A DNA stretch of 13,416 nt from Gammaproteobacteria bacterium GWE2_37_16 (GTDB taxonomy: Bacteria > Pseudomonadota > Gammaproteobacteria > UBA9339), in the NCBI GenBank assembly GCA_001801285.1, contig MGXG01000041.1, positions 1 to 13,416 on the forward strand, in the 5' to 3' direction. The position numbers and the translations under genes are program-made. Below the pieces are notes generated by a model. The model had not been told where the DNA came from, did no database searches, and saw only the letters and a list, made by a program, of their open reading frames with translations. Shown here piece by piece: positions 1-6,542 of the stretch (position 1 is the first letter of the stretch; each line of letters starts with the position of its first letter).

Positions 1-7
1 ATAAAGA

Positions 8-259
8 ATGTTATTCGATAATCCTATTTATGCAGTATTAATGAGGCGAAAATTTGAAGCTGAACAAGAAAGGGAAAAGTTGAAATCTGGTATAGCGGGA
101 ACGGAATTGAAAGAAATTGGAAAAAATAAGGAAGTTAAAGAGGTAAACGATGTTGAGCATACACAAAATTGTGGTTTGCAGCAAATGATGCGGCAAGCAG
201 TCCCGACAGTCGAGCAGGAAAACTCTAGTTTTGGTATGCGTTGGCGGGCTTCTTTCTAA
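8..259 (+). CDS. Small hypothetical protein (83 aa), unrecognised
   Basis: I do not recognise this product. An in-frame TAA lies one codon before the ATG, so the ORF is complete at its 5' end and is not the tail of a longer gene. It encodes 83 residues. The first half is highly charged (Glu/Lys-rich, about residues 17-50) and probably helical. The end is aromatic and basic (FGMRWRASF). I see no signal peptide, membrane segment or cysteine motif. Only seven bases precede the ATG, so a ribosome binding site can barely be judged; AAAGA is weak. It is followed by a T-rich stretch and then the hairpin repeats. It could be a real small gene or a remnant. The regular amino-acid composition and clean boundaries favour real. 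Confidence 0.5.
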   Translation: MLFDNPIYAVLMRRKFEAEQEREKLKSGIAGTELKEIGKNKEVKEVNDVEHTQNCGLQQMMRQAVPTVEQENSSFGMRWRASF

Positions 260-282
260 TTTTTTTATTATATATTTTTACC

Positions 283-305
283 GTAGCCGCAGACTTTAGT
301 CTGCG
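283..305 (+). repeat. R1 dispersed hairpin repeat, copy 1
   Basis: GTAGC followed by a perfect 18-nt palindrome, CGCAGACT-TT-AGTCTGCG (288-305). This is the plus-strand form of the R1 repeat that recurs in the intergenic gaps of this window. No T-tract follows, so it is not an evident intrinsic terminator. Confidence 0.8.
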
Positions 306-320
306 CATAACAGGAGAATT

Positions 321-478
321 CGCAAGCTAAAGCTTGTGGCTACGGACTTGTGTGGCTACGGGAATAGGATGTTAAAACGCAAGTTAAAGCTTGCGGCTAC
401 GGACTTATGTGGCTGCGGGAATAGGATATTGAAACGCAATCTAAAGCTTGCGGCTACGGACTTGCGACGGTAGCTACG
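321..478 (-). repeat. 57-bp tandem array containing three R1 hairpins
   Basis: Three head-to-tail units start at 321, 378 and 435, an exact 57-bp spacing. Each opens with an R1 hairpin in minus orientation (CGCAAGCTAAAGCTTG type), followed by GGCTACGGACTT. Units 1 and 2 also share a GTGGCTACGGGAATAGGAT-type segment, and unit 3 decays after about 465. The whole unit is conserved, not only the hairpin, so it arose by tandem duplication. The 260-494 gap between the 83-residue ORF and epmB holds only this array and R1 copy 1. Confidence 0.85.
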
Positions 479-494
479 GAATTGTGATTAATGA

Positions 495-1460
495 TTAAGG
501 GACAGCCGGTGTTTTACATTTAGCGCCAGGTTTTTCACAAACAAGTCTTGGGACCAAATAACCAGGTAGACGCTCCTGCATTGCTTGATGGAGTTTACGT
601 GCTTTTTCTTGGTTGACAGCAAAATGTGCCGCTCCGGCAACTTGATCCAATATGTGTAAGTAATATGGAATAACCCCCATATCTGCTAGCCTCTCATTTA
701 AATCACAAAGAGCATTTTCGGAATCGTTAATATCTTTTAATAAGACGGATTGATTCAACACATTCATCCCATTAGAACGTAAATTGTGTACAGCTGACCT
801 AACTGCAGCATCGATTTCCTGTGCGTGATTACAATGAATAACGATAACAGGCATAAGTCGTGTAGCAGTGAGTATTGAAGCCAGTTCAGATGTGATTTTT
901 TCTGGCAACGCAATGGGTAGACGCGTATGAATTCTTAATCTTTTGACATGTGGCAAGACGGCTATTTTTTGTAAAAGCGTTGCCAGTTTTGGTAATGACA
1001 ATAATAACGGATCACCACCACTTAAAATAACTTCCGTAATACCCGTATCTTTGGCGATAAAATCAAGAGCATTTTGTAAATCTTCATCTTTAGGTTCGGG
1101 GATGTTTTCCTGAAAAAAATGTCTTCTAAAACAAAAGCGACAATGTAGGGCGCATTGCTGGGTAACAATAAGCAATGCGCGTCCGTGATATTTTTGCAAC
1201 AAAATAGGTGTGTACAAAGCTTTACTTTCGTGTAGCGGATCTTTTTCATATCCTGCTACTGTTTCGAGTTCAAGAACAGACGGTAAAATTTGTTTTAAAA
1301 GTGGATCATTGGGATTGGCACGTTCAATTTTCGCTAAAAAACTAGTAGATACTAGCAGGGGATAGTCTTGATCGATTTTTTTTATGTCGCGCAGTAAAGC
1401 ATCATCGAGCGTAAGATTGAGTTTTTTTGCGAGTTGGTTTAGGTCGGTAATTAGTTGCAT
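495..1460 (-). CDS. epmB: EF-P beta-lysylation protein EpmB (KamA-family radical SAM lysine 2,3-aminomutase)
   Basis: Radical SAM, PLP-dependent aminomutase that converts L-lysine to beta-lysine, which EpmA attaches to elongation factor P to relieve ribosome stalling at polyproline. With the start used here (321 aa), the [4Fe-4S] motif CxxxCxxC is C103, C107 and C110 (CALHCRFCFRRHF), followed by SGGDP at 147-151. The probable PLP lysine is in the C-terminal PGAKCKTP stretch (about K316). The frame is open to 1535, but MQLITDLNQLAKKL is the natural N-terminus. The extra 25 residues would run across the promoter region and over the start of bioY. Length and motifs fit EpmB better than the longer true lysine 2,3-aminomutases. 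efp and epmA are not visible. It is divergent from bioY. Confidence 0.93.
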   Translation of the reverse strand: MQLITDLNQLAKKLNLTLDDALLRDIKKIDQDYPLLVSTSFLAKIERANPNDPLLKQILPSVLELETVAGYEKDPLHESKALYTPILLQKYHGRALLIVTQQCALHCRFCFRRHFFQENIPEPKDEDLQNALDFIAKDTGITEVILSGGDPLLLSLPKLATLLQKIAVLPHVKRLRIHTRLPIALPEKITSELASILTATRLMPVIVIHCNHAQEIDAAVRSAVHNLRSNGMNVLNQSVLLKDINDSENALCDLNERLADMGVIPYYLHILDQVAGAAHFAVNQEKARKLHQAMQERLPGYLVPRLVCEKPGAKCKTPAVP

Positions 1461-1536
1461 GTTTGAAAATTGCCTGAATTTTATAATTATCTTACAATGT
1501 TGTGTATTTATAATTAATTCCAAAGGAGAAAGCAAT
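1461..1536. promoter_or_regulatory. Divergent epmB/bioY control region
   Basis: This 76-bp AT-rich gap must hold both promoters. Two exact TATAAT hexamers read toward bioY (1482-1487 and 1509-1514). TTGAAA at 1463-1468 is too close to the first (13 bp), so no complete pair can be assigned. AAAGGAGAA at 1522-1529 is a strong Shine-Dalgarno sequence that fixes the bioY start at 1537. I see no BirA-type biotin operator. Confidence 0.4.
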
Positions 1537-2127
1537 ATGCATCAATTTGAATCAGGCATACAGAGCAATGTTTTACAAAATATTTTTTTTCCGCAAGTCA
1601 GTAGCAAGAGTTGGAACTGTGTACAACAAATGCTTTTGATTTTGGCTGGGGTTTGTACTTTAGCAATTAGCGCCCAGTTAAGCATTCCTTTTTATCCAGT
1701 ACCGCTAACTTTTCAAAGCGCTACCGTTATATTAATCGGGTTAGCTTACGGAGCTCGTTATGCCGCTAGTGTTGTTTTAGTTTATTTATTAAGTGGTGCA
1801 ATGGGAATGCCGATCTTTGCTAACTTTTCGTTTGGTTGGCAGATATTTTTGGATCCTGCAGCAGGATATTTGTTAGGGTTTTTACCGGCTGCAATCTTGA
1901 GTGGTTATTTAGCAGAAAAAGGCATGGCTATTAAGATTTGGCATAGTTTTTTTGCGGCTCTTCTTAGTGCTTTAGTGATTTTTAGTTGTGGAGTTTTTGT
2001 TCTGACCAAATTTTTCTCTTTTAACCTTGCCTTGCAATATGGTTTTTATCCTTTTGTTATATCTGAGACTATAAAATTATTTGCTGTTGCTTGTTGTGTG
2101 CCAAAATTTTGGAAAAAAACTAACTAA
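1537..2127 (+). CDS. bioY: Biotin ECF transporter S component BioY
   Basis: Integral membrane biotin-binding subunit of an energy-coupling-factor importer (196 aa). BioY can work with EcfA/EcfT partners or, in some bacteria, as a solitary carrier; no EcfAT genes are in the window. Hydrophobic helices run from about residue 32 to 190. The family stretch AQLSIPFYPVPLTFQS is at 46-61, followed by LSGAMGMPIFA (85-95) and DPAAGYLLGF (106-115), the usual BioY substrate-site and loop regions. The frame is open from 1384, but the strong SD at 1522-1529 and the BioY-like N-terminus put the start at 1537. The 51 upstream codons would run antisense through epmB. DUF1284 follows with no gap, so the two are very likely co-transcribed. 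Confidence 0.93.
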   Translation: MHQFESGIQSNVLQNIFFPQVSSKSWNCVQQMLLILAGVCTLAISAQLSIPFYPVPLTFQSATVILIGLAYGARYAASVVLVYLLSGAMGMPIFANFSFGWQIFLDPAAGYLLGFLPAAILSGYLAEKGMAIKIWHSFFAALLSALVIFSCGVFVLTKFFSFNLALQYGFYPFVISETIKLFAVACCVPKFWKKTN

Positions 2128-2523
2128 ATGGATATTTATTTTCGTCCACATCATTTTGTTTGTGCTTTTTGTTTTCAAGGAGCAGGCTATTCTCATGAGT
2201 TTATCGCAAATTTCAAGAACATTATGAGCGAGCTTGATTCTCAATCCGAGAATAAGTCGATGATTAATGTGACTATGATGGAGGATTCAATTTGTGCTTA
2301 TTGCCCGCGTTGCTTAGATTGTCGTGAGTTAAATTCAACTTCTGTTATTAAACTGGATTTATTTTATAGCGAATTACTTAAGTTAAAGACAGGTGATGAA
2401 ATTAGTTGGGATGAAGCAAAAAAACGGATTATAGAAAAGGTTGATTTAGTGATATTTCAAAATATATGTTCAGCATGTCAATGGTATGAGATATGCAAAG
2501 TTCATTTTACAAAAAAACAGTAA
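2128..2523 (+). CDS. DUF1284 family cysteine-rich protein, probable Fe-S or metal binder
   Basis: 131 residues with the DUF1284 N-terminal signature RPHHFVC (6-12). Nine cysteines fall in clusters: C12/C15, C56/C59/C62/C65 and C114/C117/C123. Such CxxC spacing suggests an iron-sulfur cluster or zinc; this is inference, as the family has no defined function that I know of. There is no signal peptide or membrane helix, so it is probably cytoplasmic. The ATG follows the bioY stop directly (TAA then ATG). This implies translational coupling and raises a possible link to biotin, whose synthase BioB is an Fe-S radical SAM enzyme. It ends just before the priA leader repeats. Confidence 0.8.
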   Translation: MDIYFRPHHFVCAFCFQGAGYSHEFIANFKNIMSELDSQSENKSMINVTMMEDSICAYCPRCLDCRELNSTSVIKLDLFYSELLKLKTGDEISWDEAKKRIIEKVDLVIFQNICSACQWYEICKVHFTKKQ

Positions 2524-2530
2524 TTTTTAT

Positions 2531-2639
2531 GTAAATGAGATTGATATATAAATCAATGTGTTATTTTTTAAAATTTAAAAATTAACATCGCGAAGCGATT
2601 CATTCATTTAAAATTTATAATTCAAAATTTAAAATTTCT
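2531..2639 (+). repeat. R2-R3 composite repeat forming the priA leader
   Basis: The R2 part (2531-2574) carries the exact core TATATAAATCAA (2545-2556) inside an inverted repeat, ATTGAT/ATCAAT (2540-2557), then TATTTTTTAAAATT. The R3 part (2587-2639) is a hairpin, ATCGC-GAA-GCGAT (2587-2599), then GATTCATT and AAATTTAAAATTTC. R3 ends five bases before the priA ATG. The same two parts occur at parB, and R2 alone at parA. They supply the 5' UTR, and no SD sequence is visible. Confidence 0.75.
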
Positions 2640-2644
2640 TTATT

Positions 2645-4705
2645 ATGTCCACCATCCTCTGTCTTGCCACCAGCTCTCCCTTGCGGCGTAGTTTTGACTA
2701 TTTGCCGTCATTGGATTTTAATGCAGAAGATTTGGCAAAGTTGCAGCCTGGTATGCGCTTACGTGTGCCATTTGGTTCGCGCGAGGTAATAGGGATTTTT
2801 CTGGGATGTGTCGCGAAAACTTCCATCGATCCTGCCAAACTTAAACGCGTTATAAAAGTTATTGATAATGCGCCATTATTGCCAGAATCAATATTTAAAC
2901 TTTGCGTTTGGGCAAGCGATTATTATCATCATGCGCTGGGCGATGTTTTGTTCAGTGCTTTACCAAAATTGCTTCGCAAAGGCGCGGAAGCTAATATCGC
3001 CGCGAATTTACCGCGTCGCAAAAAGAAAAATGATGAAAATACCAATCTTGATACCAATATCGATGAAAATATAGAGCCAGAACCAATTTGGGAATTAAAT
3101 GCTGCGCAACAAGACGCCATCACATCAATTATAGCTCATCAAAATTTAGAGAAAGTATTTCTTTTGGATGGTGTGACAGGAAGTGGTAAGACAGAAGTTT
3201 ATTTGCGTGCTATCGCTGCGGTTTTACAAGCTGGGAAACAGGCATTGGTTTTAATTCCGGAAATTAGTTTAACTCCACAAACTTTGGCGCGTTTCCAAAG
3301 ACGTTTTGCCAAGCGGAAAATAGTTGTTTTTCACTCGCGTTTAAATGATAGAGAACGTTTGTTAGCATGGCTTCTAGCTCGTGAGGGTGGGGCGGATATA
3401 GTTATCGGTACGCGTTCGGCATTGTTTACGCCTTTAGCGCATCCAGGAATAATTATTTTAGATGAAGAACACGATTTGTCTTTTAAACAACAATCAGGAT
3501 TACGCTATTCGGCGCGTGATTTGGCGGTTGTGCGCAGTAAATTAGAAAAAACCCCGCTAGTTTTAGGCTCGGCAACGCCGTCTTTGGAAAGTTTGGCAAA
3601 TGTCGAACGCGGGCGTTATGTACACTTATCTTTACCTAATCGGGTTGGGAATGCTTTACCGCCACAATTTAAAATAATCGATATGTGCAAAAAGCGTTTA
3701 AAAAGTGGTTTATCACCTGAGGTTATTTTAGCTATAGAGCAGCACTTAGCTAAAGCTGGTCAAGTTTTGATTTTTGTTAATCGACGTGGCTATGCGCCAA
3801 GTTTGCTTTGCCATCAATGCGGTTGGGTAGCAAGTTGCGAACAATGCGATGTACGTTTGACGTTGCACCAAAAGGAGCAATATTTGCGTTGCCATCATTG
3901 TGATACCAAAACACAAGTGCCTAAAAGTTGTCCTAAGTGTAGTTGTCAGGAATTAATGCCGTGTGGTTATGGAACGGAACGTCTCGAAACAGGGGTGCAA
4001 AAACTTTTTCCTAATGTTATTGTAGCGCGTATCGATAGTGATACAACGCGCAAAAAAGGTTCTTTACAAGAAGCTTTAGCAAATGTTCATTCAGGAGATA
4101 GTAGGATTTTAATTGGTACGCAAATTCTGACTAAAGGTCATCATTTCCCGGATGTAACGCTAGTTGTAATTTTAAATGCCGATGGTGGATTGTTTAGCGC
4201 AGATTTTCGTGCCAGTGAATATTTGGCGCAACTGATTACACAAGTTGCAGGGCGAGCAGGGCGCGAGACAAAACCAGGCATGGTTTATATTCAAACTCAT
4301 CATCCCGATCATCCTTTGCTTTTTAATTTGCTGCGCGATGGTTACGGTGGATTTGCTAAAATTGCTTTAGAGGAACGATGCCAAGCAGCTTTTCCGCCTT
4401 ACGCCCATTTGGCATTATTGCGTGCGGAAGGTAAAAATCGTGATGAAGTTTATAAGTTTTTAGAAATGCTGCGCGATTACGGAATTAGATTTATTGATAA
4501 AGATAAAACAGTTGAGTTATTGGGACCAGTTGCAGCCGTTGTGGAGCGTAAAGCGGCTAATTATTGTGCGCAATTATTGTTACAAAGCAGCGAAAGGCAA
4601 GGATTGCATCGTTTAATCCATGTTTTGATTGCCTATGCAGAAAAATTGCCCGCAGCCAAGCGCGTTAAATGGGTTTTGGAAGTGGATCCTATGGAAGTTG
4701 TGTGA
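2645..4705 (+). CDS. priA: Primosomal replication restart helicase PriA
   Basis: 3'-to-5' DNA helicase that recognises stalled forks and D-loops and directs reloading of the replicative helicase. It has 686 aa, somewhat shorter than the 732 of E. coli. The 3' DNA-binding domain is N-terminal (about 1-110), followed by a low-complexity Asn/Asp/Glu linker (about 125-147). Walker A GVTGSGKT is 176-183 and the DEEH box 273-276. Eight zinc ligands form the PriA insertion: C389, C392, C398, C401, C416, C419, C429 and C432. Motif V GTQILTKGHHFPDV is 491-504 and motif VI QVAGRAGR 533-540. All key residues are intact. The ATG at 2645 gives the expected N-terminus, although it has no SD and sits directly behind an R3 repeat. 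It converges on the YaiO-like gene with a 15-bp gap. Confidence 0.97.
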   Translation: MSTILCLATSSPLRRSFDYLPSLDFNAEDLAKLQPGMRLRVPFGSREVIGIFLGCVAKTSIDPAKLKRVIKVIDNAPLLPESIFKLCVWASDYYHHALGDVLFSALPKLLRKGAEANIAANLPRRKKKNDENTNLDTNIDENIEPEPIWELNAAQQDAITSIIAHQNLEKVFLLDGVTGSGKTEVYLRAIAAVLQAGKQALVLIPEISLTPQTLARFQRRFAKRKIVVFHSRLNDRERLLAWLLAREGGADIVIGTRSALFTPLAHPGIIILDEEHDLSFKQQSGLRYSARDLAVVRSKLEKTPLVLGSATPSLESLANVERGRYVHLSLPNRVGNALPPQFKIIDMCKKRLKSGLSPEVILAIEQHLAKAGQVLIFVNRRGYAPSLLCHQCGWVASCEQCDVRLTLHQKEQYLRCHHCDTKTQVPKSCPKCSCQELMPCGYGTERLETGVQKLFPNVIVARIDSDTTRKKGSLQEALANVHSGDSRILIGTQILTKGHHFPDVTLVVILNADGGLFSADFRASEYLAQLITQVAGRAGRETKPGMVYIQTHHPDHPLLFNLLRDGYGGFAKIALEERCQAAFPPYAHLALLRAEGKNRDEVYKFLEMLRDYGIRFIDKDKTVELLGPVAAVVERKAANYCAQLLLQSSERQGLHRLIHVLIAYAEKLPAAKRVKWVLEVDPMEVV

Positions 4706-4716
4706 AAAAAAGGGGA

Positions 4717-4734
4717 GGGTTCAAAAAAGAACCT
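4717..4734 (-). terminator. Weak hairpin between convergent priA and the YaiO-like gene
   Basis: GGTTC-AAAAAA-GAACC (4718-4733) sits in the 15-bp gap and overlaps the end of the minus-strand CDS. On the minus strand it is followed, after CTCCCC, by seven T (4712-4706), so it could terminate the minus-strand transcript. The stem is only five pairs and the T-run is displaced, so this is tentative. Confidence 0.3.
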
Positions 4735-6172
4735 GTAGTGCAATCATCCCATAATGACGCCCATATCCTTGGGCGGTGGAGTAATTGGAATTAGAATAGC
4801 CATAAGAGGCGTTGAGGAGTAGATTTTTCGTAATAAAACCGTTAATGCCGACTTCGGTAAATCTAGGATTAGTGACATCGCCAGGATTGGTTTCCTGATG
4901 TCCTAAAACACAAAAGTTTATATAATATTTCCAGTTAGTTAATAATCTGTGGTTTAATTTGATAATAAAATCCTGTTCATCAAGACTGGTTGGATTGTAA
5001 TAGCCTGTAGTATCAGTTTTTGAACTATGATAACCACGAGCGCGTATTTCAGTGCTTAAGCCAAATTTATCGAATAATAAATAATTGGCACTGGTAAAAT
5101 ATCCGGTGCGATTATTATCATCGCTAAACATACCATAAAAAACCGATCCAGAAATTCTTAAACGATAGATTGGGTTTAAGGTCGCTTTGATTTGCGTGCT
5201 ATTGTAAGTTGTTTTGTTATAGAGAGCCGTAATTGTTTCGACATTTTCCAGTTGATTGGCAAAGGAAAAACTAACCATATCATTAGGTTGGATATCGAGG
5301 TTGGCAGACCAAAGGGCATGGTTCCAAGAATTAAATGTAGAATAGCCAATTTTCGCTTGATAATTGATGTAGTTATTTACCCTTTGCTCCACTCCGGCAA
5401 ATAAATTTTCGCCATGAATTCGTTGGTTATCATTGCTGATAGCAGCAGAGGTGAAATTAAGTCCGGCTCGAAAATCAGGGAAAAAATAATGGGAAGCTTC
5501 AAGGTTGTAATGTTTAATATTTGTACCATCGCTATCATTTTCAAAATCGTAACTTGGAGTTATTTTATTTTTTGCGGTTTCTGCATTAGTCGCATAAGTT
5601 ACTTCTTTTAAATCTCGATATGTAATGGATTTTGGATCTGCTTGTCTAATTACAGATTGATTACTATCCAAGATTTTTTGTGCTTTTTCTGACCAGCCCG
5701 ACCAAAGAGCCGCCTGAGCTGCGACAAGCACCATATTGGGTAAGGTATAGTGCGGATTATTGGGAATTGAGTTATAACCAGAACGAGGTTTGTCTTGATA
5801 AGCTAAACTTTTTACGAGACCTGCTAAGGCTATTTCATGATCTTGTTTGTCTAGTGGCATTTTTAATAAAGTAAGATATGTGTGTTCTGCTTCTGGATAT
5901 TGCTCTAGCCATAATTGCATTTTGCCAATATTGAATAAGGTTATGCGCTCAAAAACATCATTATTATCAGTAAGTTGGAGTGCTTTATTATAGTAAATTA
6001 GCGCCTGCTTAGGATTGGAATTTAGGGTATTTTGCATACCTGCCTGATTTAAATTTTTCCAGTTAATTTGATTTGGTTCGGCGTTACATACAGAAATAGA
6101 GCAAACCAACAAAGTGATGGATAAAACCCATTTAATTAATGGTCGGGTTTTTTTAATAAAAGAAAAAAACAT
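4721..6172 (-). CDS. Outer-membrane TPR plus beta-barrel protein (YaiO/PgaA-like), probable polysaccharide export
   Basis: Probable outer-membrane exporter or accessory factor, 483 aa from the start chosen here. Residues 1-31 form a signal peptide: positive KKTR, hydrophobic core, and a likely signal peptidase I site after CNA. Residues about 38-125 look like TPR repeats (AGMQNTLNSNPKQALIYYNK, then GKMQLWLEQYPEAEHTYLTL). From about 207 (YDFENDSDG) to the C-terminal Phe the sequence is rich in alternating aromatic/polar strands typical of a YaiO-type barrel. The frame is open to 6343, but that extension is the translation of an ERIC-like repeat and is not protein. M54 of the long frame (6184) is an alternative start; neither has a clear SD. 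The same-strand GT2 synthase upstream resembles the E. coli yaiO/yaiP pairing. The barrel assignment is good; the exported polymer is inferred. Confidence 0.75.
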   Translation of the reverse strand: MFFSFIKKTRPLIKWVLSITLLVCSISVCNAEPNQINWKNLNQAGMQNTLNSNPKQALIYYNKALQLTDNNDVFERITLFNIGKMQLWLEQYPEAEHTYLTLLKMPLDKQDHEIALAGLVKSLAYQDKPRSGYNSIPNNPHYTLPNMVLVAAQAALWSGWSEKAQKILDSNQSVIRQADPKSITYRDLKEVTYATNAETAKNKITPSYDFENDSDGTNIKHYNLEASHYFFPDFRAGLNFTSAAISNDNQRIHGENLFAGVEQRVNNYINYQAKIGYSTFNSWNHALWSANLDIQPNDMVSFSFANQLENVETITALYNKTTYNSTQIKATLNPIYRLRISGSVFYGMFSDDNNRTGYFTSANYLLFDKFGLSTEIRARGYHSSKTDTTGYYNPTSLDEQDFIIKLNHRLLTNWKYYINFCVLGHQETNPGDVTNPRFTEVGINGFITKNLLLNASYGYSNSNYSTAQGYGRHYGMIALQVLF

Positions 6173-6207
6173 AATGTAAAGCATAAGTTTTATGTAAATA
6201 ATATTGT

Positions 6208-6337
6208 TATACTCTTCGCATTTTGGTTTTCCGCTGTGTTGGCTTCCTCTCTCGCTTGAGTCATGTATGTAGAATACACTCCCCAAGCTCGATTCGTTGC
6301 CGCCTAGCGGAATTCCCAAACTGCTCGAGTCTATTTT
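6208..6337 (-). repeat. ERIC/IRU-like intergenic palindromic element
   Basis: A GC-richer island of about 130 bp. On the minus strand it contains AAGCGAGAGAGGAAGCCAAC and ends GAGTATA. On the plus strand it contains GATTCGTTGCCGCCT and CTGCTCGAGTCTATTTT. I recall the same pieces, in the same order, from the 127-bp enterobacterial ERIC consensus (GTGAGCGAGGGAAGCCAACG, GCTTGCCGCCT, AACTCGAATTATTT). It folds on itself: ACTC/GAGT, GCA/TGC, TTTGG/CCAAA and TTCCGCT/AGCGGAA form an outer stem (6211-6330), and GCTTG/CAAGC, AGT/ACT and GTAT/ATAC an inner hairpin (6254-6288). Read in frame, it would give the following gene a false 57-residue N-terminus. Confidence 0.75.
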
Positions 6338-6365
6338 CGCCAACCCTGAAATCCTGTTTTCCTTT

Positions 6366-6496
6366 AGTATATATAAATCAATTCATTGCATTCAAAATTG
6401 GTAATATCTCAAAAAGTTCGGATATTATAATTATGATTACATGGTCACTGGTCTTTAGCCTGCGCTAATAAAATCCGTGTTAAATCGTATACGTAC
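6366..6496 (+). repeat. R2 core plus R4-R1 composite repeat
   Basis: An R2 core TATATAAATCAA (6370-6381) is followed by ATTCATTGCATTCAAAATT, which resembles R3 without its hairpin. Next come R4 (GGTAATATCTCAAAAAGTTC from 6400, through ATTATGATTAC) and a degenerate R1 hairpin (6441-6464, with GTCTTTAGCCTGCGC intact). A tail GTGTTAAATCGTATACGT (6478-6495) matches 10025-10042 closely. With the ERIC-like element and the next R1 copy it fills the 370-bp gap between the YaiO-like and GT2 genes; I see no gene there. Confidence 0.75.
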
Positions 6497-6510
6497 GCAA
6501 GAATGAAGAC

Positions 6511-6532
6511 ACAAGCTAAAGCTTGCGGCTAC
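6511..6532 (-). repeat. R1 dispersed hairpin repeat, copy 5
   Basis: ACAAGCTAAAGCTTGCGG then CTAC: a minus-orientation R1 hairpin 10 bases past the GT2 stop codon. It could also stabilise the 3' end of the GT2 mRNA, but no T-tract follows. Confidence 0.75.
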
Positions 6533-6542
6533 TTATGTGAAA

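Noticed and set aside
283..478. Regularly spaced repeats resembling a CRISPR array
   Set aside because: The 57-bp units are conserved across their full length, so there are no unique spacers, and no cas genes are near. It is a tandem duplication of a dispersed hairpin repeat.
1384..1536. Upstream extension of bioY overlapping epmB
   Set aside because: A strong Shine-Dalgarno sequence at 1522-1529 and the family N-terminus place the start at 1537; the extension is antisense to epmB.
1461..1536. Biotin-responsive operator before bioY
   Set aside because: No TTGTAAAC/GTTTACAA-type inverted repeat is present, so biotin control cannot be claimed from this sequence.
6208..6337. A novel independent small RNA gene
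   Set aside because: The strong folding is explained by the ERIC-like palindrome. Without transcript evidence or a dedicated promoter, an sRNA call is not supported.
6173..6343. N-terminal 57-residue extension of the YaiO-like protein
   Set aside because: It is the translation of the ERIC-like repeat and adjoining DNA. The mature protein logic (signal peptide KKTR plus hydrophobic core) starts at 6172.
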